Source: Mimachlamys varia (Eukaryota > Mollusca > Bivalvia > Pectinida > Pectinidae). From it: a stretch of DNA of 64,000 bases. The stretch spans positions 32,610,926 through 32,674,925 of the forward strand of contig OX392534.1 in the NCBI GenBank assembly GCA_947623455.1. Reading direction: 5' to 3'. Of this stretch, positions 49,601-60,300 are shown one piece after another. Made by a program: the position numbers and the translations under genes. The notes below the pieces were generated by a model that was given only the letters and a program-made list of their open reading frames with translations, had not been told where the DNA came from and ran no database searches. Positions within the stretch are counted from its first letter, which is position 1. Each line of letters starts with the position of its first letter.

Positions 49601-52600
49601 GTCATAAAATAAGATAAAACATAACATTATCACTAAACAGTCTTGTTTTCCCCATGCATAGGATCTCAAAGCGTCCAATTTCACCCATAATGGAATTTTT
49701 TTAATGAAAACTACAAACTTATTGAAGTTTTCATTTTTCAGATTATCTCCCTTTATTGATAGTCTGAGAACAGAATTGGTAAAAATTCACCTTTCAGGGA
49801 AATTCATTTTACTCGGTAACTATTCAAGGGAGAAAGGAAACGGATACATCATTTTGTTCATTGTGTCATTTTCCAGACATCTAAAGGGTTTTGATTAAAT
49901 TTTAAGGAATAGAAAATGATGTATATGGTAGCAGTGTACAGAAGGCTTTTGTGGCCATGGGTGATATTTTTGTACAATGAATAACCCCTATAATAGCATG
50001 CCTATGAAAATCTAAAAAAAAATAAGGAGTAAAATTGGCTTAAGTATGATAAAGTGGACTTTGTTGACTTCACATTTGTAAAAAGAGAAAAATTTTTTTT
50101 TGGTTAGAGATTAAAATTTTGACCCTTCCGAAATGGGTGTCTACACAGGAAAAGCTAGCTTTACAGGAAGTGAAATTTCGACAACAGCACATGAGGGAAA
50201 ATAGCGGAAAATCTAAGCGTACGACCTATGCTGGGACAGATATAATTCTGCAACCAAGTTAGTAAGCTTTAATTTTAGATAGAACTTAAGAAAAAAATTC
50301 CTATCTGCATAGGTCAAATTTTGTGTCAAAAACAGTGATATTTTGCATTTTTCGGTAATTTTTGATGTGGTAACCATGGTTTTCACACAAGTGCCATACA
50401 TAGGATACATCAGTGTATACACTTTATAGTCCTTTTTTTGAATTGGAAATGATATACAATTTACAAAAATGTATACATTTACATCTATGCAGTGTACGGT
50501 TAAATCTCGGTGTTGACAATTCTCAGGCATTGGTCTTTTTTCCCATTAATCTCTAGATCTGCCGTACACAGCTACCATATACAGCACACAAAAAGTCATG
50601 TTTTTGAAAAAAATAACTTTTCATGCTTGTTTGGTATTTACCTTGATTTATTTTAAGTTAAATCTAATTACTAAACTTAAGAAATCGAAATGAACCATTA
50701 TACGTGCCTGAACAAAGGGCAGTAACTCTTGTTTGCTTATAGGTTTTTTAAGCCTTTTCAATCTTGATTCCTGTTAACATTTTATTATACATTTAAAGTG
50801 GTCATATTTTGATCTATGTTCTACTTGGAAACATATATCTTTACAGCTATATCTCTTGAGTCATTCAGACATAATTTTAGTCTTTTTCATTCATATCAGC
50901 ACTCGGTATCCATGGATACTGTACATAAATTTATATTTATTAAAAATAGGTAAAATTGTCTGTTTTCAATCAAATTTTGCTATAGTATCTGATTTCCCCC
51001 CAAACTAAACCAGCATAATGATTAGTCTAGTAAAGTCAATCATGAAAACTATGATTTTCCAAAATTACAGATGCAGAAAATGAGTTTTGAGGGAAATTTG
51101 ATGGTTTTCACAACTTCTGAGAGTCACTGACATTTCTCGGTGAAGAAAAAGAAGGCAACCTTTATTTTGGCCTTTTTGTCTGTTATTTCAGTATCTGACA
51201 TTTACGCAGTGTTCGTCGGCTAGGGCAGATGTGTCTGTTGCCAAAGTGTTGTTGTGATGGGTTTCCTGGTAGCCATTTTGATCTCAGTAAGTATTGATGA
51301 TGTCATACATACCCATTGATGACGTCACAGTTTTGATGACATCACAGTAACTATGACGTCATAAAATAAGATAAAACATAACATTATCACTAAACAGTCT
51401 TGTTTTCCCCATGCATAGGATCTCAAAGCGTCCAATTTCACCCATAATGGAATTTTTTTAATGAAAACTACAAACTTATTGAAGTTTTCATTTTTCAGAT
51501 TATCTCCCTTTATTGATAGTCTGAGAACAGAATTGGTAAAAATTCACCTTTCAGGGAAATTCATTTTACTCGGTAACTATTCAAGGGAGAAAGGAAACGG
51601 ATACATCATTTTGTTCATTGTGTCATTTTCCAGACATCTAAAGGGTTTTGATTAAATTTTAAGGAATAGAAAATGATGTATATGGTAGCAGTGTACAGAA
51701 GGCTTTTGTGGCCATGGGTGATATTTTTGTACAATGAATAACCCCTATAATAGCATGCCTATGAAAATCTAAAAAAAAATAAGGAGTAAAATTGGCTTAA
51801 GTATGATAAAGTGGACTTTGTTGACTTCACATTTGTAAAAAGAGAAAAATTTTTTTTTGGTTAGAGATTAAAATTTTGACCCTTCCGAAATGGGTGTCTA
51901 CACAGGAAAAGCTAGCTTTACAGGAAGTGAAATTTCGACAACAGCACATGAGGGAAAATAGCGGAAAATCTAAGCGTACGACCTATGCTGGGACAGATAT
52001 AATTCTGCAACCAAGTTAGTAAGCTTTAATTTTAGATAGAACTTAAGAAAAAAATTCCTATCTGCATAGGTCAAATTTTGTGTCAAAAACAGTGATATTT
52101 TGCATTTTTCGGTAATTTTTGATGTGGTAACCATGGTTTTCACACAAGTGCCATACATAGGATACATCAGTGTATACACTTTATAGTCCTTTTTTTGAAT
52201 TGGAAATGATATACAATTTACAAAAATGTATACATTTACATCTATGCAGTGTACGGTTAAATCTCGGTGTTGACAATTCTCAGGCATTGGTCTTTTTTCC
52301 CATTAATCTCTAGATCTGCCGTACACAGCTACCATATACAGCACACAAAAAGTCATGTTTTTGAAAAAAATAACTTTTCATGCTTGTTTGGTATTTACCT
52401 TGATTTATTTTAAGTTAAATCTAATTACTAAACTTAAGAAATCGAAATGAACCATTATACGTGCCTGAACAAAGGGCAGTAACTCTTGTTTGCTTATAGG
52501 TTTTTTAAGCCTTTTCAATCTTGATTCCTGTTAACATTTTATTATACATTTAAAGTGGTCATATTTTGATCTATGTTCTACTTGGAAACATATATCTTTA

Positions 52601-55600
52601 CAGCTATATCTCTTGAGTCATTCAGACATAATTTTAGTCTTTTTCATTCATATCAGCACTCGGTATCCATGGATACTGTACATAAATTTATATTTATTAA
52701 AAATAGGTAAAATTGTCTGTTTTCAATCAAATTTTGCTATAGTATCTGATTTCCCCCCAAACTAAACCAGCATAATGATTAGTCTAGTAAAGTCAATCAT
52801 GAAAACTATGATTTTCCAAAATTACAGATGCAGAAAATGAGTTTTGAGGGAAATTTGATGGTTTTCACAACTTCTGAGAGTCACTGACATTTCTCGGTGA
52901 AGAAAAAGAAGGCAACCTTTATTTTGGCCTTTTTGTCTGTTATTTCAGTATCTGACATTTACGCAGTGTTCGTCGGCTAGGGCAGATGTGTCTGTTGCCA
53001 AAGTGTTGTTGTGATGGGTTTCCTGGTAGCCATTTTGATCTCAGTAAGTATTGATGATGTCATACATACCCATTGATGACGTCACAGTTTTGATGACATC
53101 ACAGTAACTATGACGTCATAAAATAAGATAAAACATAACATTATCACTAAACAGTCTTGTTTTCCCCATGCATAGGATCTCAAAGCGTCCAATTTCACCC
53201 ATAATGGAATTTTTTTAATGAAAACTACAAACTTATTGAAGTTTTCATTTTTCAGATTATCTCCCTTTATTGATAGTCTGAGAACAGAATTGGTAAAAAT
53301 TCACCTTTCAGGGAAATTCATTTTACTCGGTAACTATTCAAGGGAGAAAGGAAACGGATACATCATTTTGTTCATTGTGTCATTTTCCAGACATCTAAAG
53401 GGTTTTGATTAAATTTTAAGGAATAGAAAATGATGTATATGGTAGCAGTGTACAGAAGGCTTTTGTGGCCATGGGTGATATTTTTGTACAATGAATAACC
53501 CCTATAATAGCATGCCTATGAAAATCTAAAAAAAAATAAGGAGTAAAATTGGCTTAAGTATGATAAAGTGGACTTTGTTGACTTCACATTTGTAAAAAGA
53601 GAAAAATTTTTTTTTGGTTAGAGATTAAAATTTTGACCCTTCCGAAATGGGTGTCTACACAGGAAAAGCTAGCTTTACAGGAAGTGAAATTTCGACAACA
53701 GCACATGAGGGAAAATAGCGGAAAATCTAAGCGTACGACCTATGCTGGGACAGATATAATTCTGCAACCAAGTTAGTAAGCTTTAATTTTAGATAGAACT
53801 TAAGAAAAAAATTCCTATCTGCATAGGTCAAATTTTGTGTCAAAAACAGTGATATTTTGCATTTTTCGGTAATTTTTGATGTGGTAACCATGGTTTTCAC
53901 ACAAGTGCCATACATAGGATACATCAGTGTATACACTTTATAGTCCTTTTTTTGAATTGGAAATGATATACAATTTACAAAAATGTATACATTTACATCT
54001 ATGCAGTGTACGGTTAAATCTCGGTGTTGACAATTCTCAGGCATTGGTCTTTTTTCCCATTAATCTCTAGATCTGCCGTACACAGCTACCATATACAGCA
54101 CACAAAAAGTCATGTTTTTGAAAAAAATAACTTTTCATGCTTGTTTGGTATTTACCTTGATTTATTTTAAGTTAAATCTAATTACTAAACTTAAGAAATC
54201 GAAATGAACCATTATACGTGCCTGAACAAAGGGCAGTAACTCTTGTTTGCTTATAGGTTTTTTAAGCCTTTTCAATCTTGATTCCTGTTAACATTTTATT
54301 ATACATTTAAAGTGGTCATATTTTGATCTATGTTCTACTTGGAAACATATATCTTTACAGCTATATCTCTTGAGTCATTCAGACATAATTTTAGTCTTTT
54401 TCATTCATATCAGCACTCGGTATCCATGGATACTGTACATAAATTTATATTTATTAAAAATAGGTAAAATTGTCTGTTTTCAATCAAATTTTGCTATAGT
54501 ATCTGATTTCCCCCCAAACTAAACCAGCATAATGATTAGTCTAGTAAAGTCAATCATGAAAACTATGATTTTCCAAAATTACAGATGCAGAAAATGAGTT
54601 TTGAGGGAAATTTGATGGTTTTCACAACTTCTGAGAGTCACTGACATTTCTCGGTGAAGAAAAAGAAGGCAACCTTTATTTTGGCCTTTTTGTCTGTTAT
54701 TTCAGTATCTGACATTTACGCAGTGTTCGTCGGCTAGGGCAGATGTGTCTGTTGCCAAAGTGTTGTTGTGATGGGTTTCCTGGTAGCCATTTTGATCTCA
54801 GTAAGTATTGATGATGTCATACATACCCATTGATGACGTCACAGTTTTGATGACATCACAGTAACTATGACGTCATAAAATAAGATAAAACATAACATTA
54901 TCACTAAACAGTCTTGTTTTCCCCATGCATAGGATCTCAAAGCGTCCAATTTCACCCATAATGGAATTTTTTTAATGAAAACTACAAACTTATTGAAGTT
55001 TTCATTTTTCAGATTATCTCCCTTTATTGATAGTCTGAGAACAGAATTGGTAAAAATTCACCTTTCAGGGAAATTCATTTTACTCGGTAACTATTCAAGG
55101 GAGAAAGGAAACGGATACATCATTTTGTTCATTGTGTCATTTTCCAGACATCTAAAGGGTTTTGATTAAATTTTAAGGAATAGAAAATGATGTATATGGT
55201 AGCAGTGTACAGAAGGCTTTTGTGGCCATGGGTGATATTTTTGTACAATGAATAACCCCTATAATAGCATGCCTATGAAAATCTAAAAAAAAATAAGGAG
55301 TAAAATTGGCTTAAGTATGATAAAGTGGACTTTGTTGACTTCACATTTGTAAAAAGAGAAAAATTTTTTTTTGGTTAGAGATTAAAATTTTGACCCTTCC
55401 GAAATGGGTGTCTACACAGGAAAAGCTAGCTTTACAGGAAGTGAAATTTCGACAACAGCACATGAGGGAAAATAGCGGAAAATCTAAGCGTACGACCTAT
55501 GCTGGGACAGATATAATTCTGCAACCAAGTTAGTAAGCTTTAATTTTAGATAGAACTTAAGAAAAAAATTCCTATCTGCATAGGTCAAATTTTGTGTCAA

Positions 55601-55847
55601 AAACAGTGATATTTTGCATTTTTCGGTAATTTTTGATGTGGTAACCATGGTTTTCACACAAGTGCCATACATAGGATACATCAGTGTATACACTTTATAG
55701 TCCTTTTTTTGAATTGGAAATGATATACAATTTACAAAAATGTATACATTTACATCTATGCAGTGTACGGTTAAATCTCGGTGTTGACAATTCTCAGGCA
55801 TTGGTCTTTTTTCCCATTAATCTCTAGATCTACCGTACACAGCTACC
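37626..55847. repeat. 1757-bp macrosatellite, 10 full copies plus a 649-bp partial copy
   Basis: Unit starts (at ggtagcagtg) are 37626, 39386, 41143, 42900, 44657, 46414, 48171, 49928, 51685, 53442 and 55199. The first unit is 1760 bp because of a longer A-rich run near 37712; the rest are exactly 1757 bp and appear identical. The final copy breaks off at 55847 and carries one G-to-A change near 55832. Each unit contains a four-site CRE cluster, a 105-codon minus-strand frame and a 64-codon plus-strand frame, neither resembling a known protein. Words such as 'agggcagtaactct' and 'attatctccctt' are common in molluscan repeats. The near-identity of copies indicates recent expansion, gene conversion, or assembly copying. 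Confidence 0.98.
38999..39062. promoter_or_regulatory. CRE cluster in macrosatellite unit (first of ten)
   Basis: Four CREB/ATF-type octamers: TGATGTCA (38999-39006), TGACGTCA (39021-39028), TGACATCA (39038-39045) and TGACGTCA (39055-39062). The last three are spaced exactly 17 bp and the flanks 'cacag' repeat too, so they arose as a small tandem repeat. TGACGTCA is the palindromic consensus for CREB/ATF dimers. An AT-rich 'cataaaataag' follows the last site. Equivalent clusters begin at 40756, 42513, 44270, 46027, 47784, 49541, 51298, 53055 and 54812. Binding is inferred, not shown. Confidence 0.6.
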
Positions 55848-56071
55848 TAAAACACTCCCTTTGTGGGGTATATGATACAAAAGATTTTTTTACCGAACAA
55901 GCAATATACATTTATTTCTATTCTTGCGACAAAGTGCCATTTTTGTTTATTTGTTTGTTTACGTCCCCGCAATCTTTTCACAGATCACGAATCTATTTCT
56001 ATTACATATGTGTTTTTAACAATAAACATGTGACTCGAAATACGTATGTGTATTATAAATGTGTAGTTTTA
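55848..56071. other. Right flank of the macrosatellite, nothing recognised
   Basis: Unique-looking sequence. A 106-codon frame (55781-56101) spans the array border, starts at TTG and is not supported as a gene. Confidence 0.55.
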
Positions 56072-56203
56072 GGGTTAGTCCGAACGGCTCTGACTCTCTG
56101 ATCCGCGCTATAAATATTGAAACGGCTGGCGGCTTTTTCTCGTAGCCGCCAGCCGTCCCAATATTTAGCGGATCAGAGAGTCAGAACCCTTCAAACTAAT
56201 TCT
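56072..56203. mobile_element. Long fold-back (hairpin) element related to the downstream satellite
   Basis: Two arms of about 60 nt (56072-56134 and 56144-56203) pair around a 9-nt loop (ttttctcgt). The best-paired parts include TCTGACTCTCTGATCCGC against GCGGATCAGAGAGTCAGA and CGGCTGGCGGCT against AGCCGCCAGCCG. The right arm reads the same as the 50-bp satellite monomer at 58321-60300. It may be a fold-back MITE; no target duplication was identified. Confidence 0.8.
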
Positions 56204-56324
56204 CGGGTATAAATTGCGGAGGTCTAGCAATTACCTGGTGACGTCAAACAAGTGTATGACCCCGACACGAACAGTTGACCAAGGTCCCCCAAGTGTTCCA
56301 AGAACACCTTCTATTTCCAGGGTG

Positions 56325-56960
56325 GTTTGACCCCACTTTTTTTCTTGGAACTCCACGGTGACTAGCGACTTTCGCTCGTTTGGTTTGGTTTATTTTGTTT
56401 AACGTCCTATTAACAGCCAGGGTCATTTAAGGACGTGTCAGGTTTTTGAGGTGGAAGAAAGTCGCAGTACCCGGAGAAAAAAACCCGACCTACGGTCAGT
56501 ACCTGGTAACTGTCCCACGAGGGTTTCGAACTCGCAACACAGAGGTGGAGGGCTAGTGGTAGAATGTCGGAACACCTTAACCACTAGGTCATTGCTCGTA
56601 TTGAAACTCCGGGGATCATGGTGACTTTGGCCGACCTCTCGTCCTGGTAAAACCATGAAACTATGTTCTATTTCTTTGCTTGTAACTCCGTGATAACTTT
56701 AGGCCTACTTCTCGTCTTTGAACTACAGCGAGATTTGGACCAACTTCACTTCTTGTAAATCCAGGATAACATGGCACCTCTCGTCATGAAACTTTGAAAA
56801 GGATTTGTATTACTTGTTTTGGAGCTCCAGAGAGACTTTCTTCCCTTTCTCTTCTTGTCACTCAATGATGACTCGGGCCCACTTCTATCCTCTTAAAACC
56901 ACAGGGTGATTTTTTTCTTGAAACTCCATTGGGGCCTATACTTCTCTGATTTATTCAAGG
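56325..56960. repeat. Degenerate repeat with 'ctcgtc.tgaaactcc' units, split by a SINE
   Basis: Diverged units of about 45-60 bp contain 'cttctcgtcttgaaactcca' and 'ggtgactttgg.c.acct'. The array runs up to about 56379 and resumes at 56594. It is old and has no coding reading that I recognise. Confidence 0.5.
56380..56593 (-). mobile_element. tRNA-derived SINE (same family as 10224-10439), inverted
   Basis: On the minus strand it reads 'cctagtggttaaggtg' (A-box region), 'gttgcgagttcgaaaccc' (B-box region), 'tctccgggtactg', 'atgaccctggctgttaatag' and the tail 'aaaccaaaccaaac'. GCTCGT flanks both ends (56374-56379 and 56594-56599), probably the core of the target duplication. Minus-strand open frames across it are not genes. 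Confidence 0.85.
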
Positions 56961-58320
56961 ATGGCTCTATTGTGACTTATTCAACCAATTCAAGGTTTCA
57001 TTTCGGAGTTGCAGGCAACTTTGCCTAATGGTTCTCTTCCAGTCCGATTGTTTTGCCTTTTACGTAATGTGATTGGCTGGATTTCTTGACGATTTAGATG
57101 GTGTTCACTTGTAGATCGTCACTGAGTGGCCGTTTCTCATTTTTGATGGAGTTTTTACCATTAGTACAAACTGAAACTTTTGGACAGTTTGCTTTCATCA
57201 ATTTGTTTCCGTTGAAGTGTCTCCAGATGCCGATGTCGTATTTCCGACATTGTGTGGGGTTGTACTAAAATATCTTGGGACTCGCGTGGCAGGGACGTGT
57301 AAATACATGTATATCCACAACAACCGTCCTAACGAATGACCGCCAAGAGCGAACAAGTTTGGCGGAATACGGATTTGCTGGTATAACAGATTCTACCATG
57401 CTTGCGATGTAACGTCATTTTTTCTATACGGTTGATATAAGTAATCCTCGAAAGATACAAACCTGACGAAATATAGAATACAACACAGGCCACAAATCAA
57501 ACCAGATCCGTCCCGACGTCCCAAACAAAACAATGAAATGAGAACCAGGGGCTGTAAAGATATTTAAGAACTTATCAATCATGATAATAAGAACACACAA
57601 ACACGGGTAAGAAACAATATTTTTTAAGAGAAGAGGAGAAATGAAACAGGCAAGACTAGCGTGTTGTGAACCCGCGACCTCTAGGTGATATGGAGCCAGG
57701 ACGTTTCCGGTTCAAAACTTCATGATATTGTTTACGAAGTCGTCTGTCTCCATGTAACAGTATTGTTAGCATAAAAATGAAAGCCTGCGTCCTTTGTATT
57801 TATCAATTATTAAAATAAGAAATTGCAAAAAAAAAAAAAAAAATTATTTATAATTATTTCAAAAAATATTTGACGCCCGAAGATATAATGAGTAAATAAG
57901 AAGATTTAATTTGAATATTGGGATTTCTATTCAGTTATTTATTATGTAATGAATATCCATCATCAAACCTTATTTACGAAATGCGATTAAAACCTTGAAC
58001 TATGTCACGACAACACAGTGTATCTTTTTATCATCATTTGACTCTAAGCTTTTTTGTTACGTCATGTTTCAGTTTTTTTCCGGTTTGTATGCATTTTTTG
58101 ATCGGCTTCTCTGACATTTAATTTTCAGGCCATGTCACTTGGGTACGATTTATTGTTCTGTTGAACGACACGATTTCGATCTAACATTACTGATATTGTC
58201 AATAAAACAGTTACAAAGATGAAATGAAAACCTATGTTGACGTGCGTTGAGTAATCACGGAAATCCCGCCTTATTACACCAACCTTAAGGAGCTTCGTCA
58301 CACTTCGTATATACAGAGTT
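56961..58320. other. Non-coding between two repeat systems
   Basis: Somewhat less AT-rich up to about 57400, then AT-rich with an A tract at about 57828-57843. No exon, RNA gene or transposon could be supported. Confidence 0.5.
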
Positions 58321-60300
58321 AGAACCCTTCAAGCCGCCAGCCGTCCCAATATTTAGTGGATCAGAGAGTCAGAACCCTTCAAGACGCCAGCCGTCCCGAT
58401 ATTTAGTGGATCAGAGAGTCAGAACCCTTCAAGACGCCAGCCGTCCCGATATTTAGTGGATCAGAGAGTCAGAACCCTTCAAGACGCCAGCCGTCCCGAT
58501 ATTTAGTGGATCAGAAAGTCAGAACCCTTCAAGACGCCAGCCGTCCCGATATTTAGTGGATCAGAGAGTCAGAACCTTTCAAGACGCCAGCCGTCCTGAT
58601 GTTTAGTGGATCAGAGAGTCAGAACCCTTCAAGCCGCCAGCCATCCCGATATTTAGTGGATCAGAGAGTCAGAACCCTTCAAGACGCCAGCCGTCCCAAT
58701 ATTTAGTAGATCAGAGAGTCAGAACCCTTCAAGACGCCAGCCGTCCCGATATTTAGTAGATCAGAGAGTCAGAACCCTTCAAGACGCCAGCCGTCCCGAT
58801 ATTTAGTAGATCAGAGAGTCAGAACCCTTCAAGACGCCAGCCGTCCCGATATTTAGTAGATCAGAGAGTCAGAACCTTTCAAGACGCCAGCCGTCCCAAT
58901 ATTTAGTGGATCAAAGAGTCAGAACCCTTCAAGACGCCATCCGTCCTGATATTTAGTAGATCAGAGAGTCAGAACCCTTCAAGACGCCATCCGTCCTGAT
59001 ATTTAGTAGATTAGAGAGTCAGAACCCTTCAAGACGCCAGCCGTCCCAATATTTAGTAGATCAGAGAGTCAGAACCCTTCAAGACGCCAGCCGTCCCAAT
59101 ATTTAGTGGATCAGAGAGTCAGAACCCTTCAAGACGCCAGCCGTCCCAATATTTAGTAGATCAGAGAGTCAGAACCCTTCAAGACGCCATCCGTCCTGAT
59201 ATTTAGTAGATCAGAGAGTCAGAACCCTTCAAGACGCCATCCGTCCTGATATTTAGTAGATCAGAGAGTCAGAACCCTTCAAGACGGCAGCCGTCACAAT
59301 ATTTAGCGGATCATAAAGTCAAAACCCTTCAAGCCGTCAGCCGTCCCGATATTTAGCGGATCAGAGCGTCAGAACCCTTCAAGCCGCCAGCCGTCCCGAT
59401 ATTTAGTGGATCAGAGAGTCAGAACCCTACAAGACGCCAACCGTCCCGATATTTAGTGGATCAGAGAGTCAGAACCCTTCAAGACGCCAGCCGTCCCAAT
59501 ATTTAGCGGATCAGAGAGTCAGAACCCTTCAAAACGCCAGCTGTCCCGATATTTAGTGGATCAGAGAGTCAGAACCCTTCAAGACGCCAGCCGTCCCGAT
59601 ATTTAGTGGATCAGAGAGTCAGAACCTTTCAAGACGCCAGCCGTCCTGATGTTTAGTGGATCAGAGAGTCAGAACCCTTCAAGCCGCCAGCCGTCCCGAT
59701 ATTTAGTAGATCAGAGAGTCAGAACCCTTCAAGACGCGAGCCGTCCCAATATTTAGTAGATCAGAGAGTCAGAACCCTTCAAGACGCCAGCCGTCCCGAT
59801 ATTTAGTAGATCAGAGAGTCAGAACCCTTCAAGCCACCAGCCGTCCCAATATTAAGCGGATCAGAGAGACAGAACCCTTCAAGACGCCAGCCGTCCCGAT
59901 ATTAAGCGGATCAGAGAGTCAGAACCCTTCAAGACGCCAGCCGTCCCAATATTAAGCGGATCAGAGAGACAGAACCCTTCAAGACGCCAGCCGTCCCAAT
60001 ATTAAGCGGATCAGAGAGACAGAACCCTTCAAGACGCCAGCCGTCCCAATATTTAGCGGATCAGAGAGTCAGAACCCTTCTCGCTCCCGCCAGCCGTCCC
60101 AATATTTAGTGGACCAGAAAGTCAGAACACTTCAAGCAACCAGCCGTCCCAATAATTAGCGGATCAGAGAGTCAGAACCCTTCAAGACTCCAGCCGTCCC
60201 AATACTTAGTGGATCAGAGAGTCAGAACCCTTCAAGACGCCAGCCGTCCTGAATAAATAGATCAGAGAGTCATAACCCTTCAAAACTCCAGCCGTCCCAA
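58321..60300. repeat. 50-bp satellite, about 40 copies
   Basis: The monomer is GACGCCAGCCGTCCCGATAT, 'ttagtggatcagagagtc', 'agaacccttcaa'. Recurrent variants are cccgat/cccaat/cctgat, agtgga/agtaga/agcgga and gacgcc/gccgcc. One unit near 60078 reads 'cttctcgctcccgccagcc', keeping letters of the loop of the fold-back element at 56072-56203. Units near 60240-60300 are shortened and lead into the 25-bp array. Confidence 0.97.

Noticed and set aside
55781..56101. 106-codon frame across the right end of the macrosatellite
   Set aside because: It begins at TTG within the last partial repeat and runs into unrelated flank, so it exists only because of the array border.
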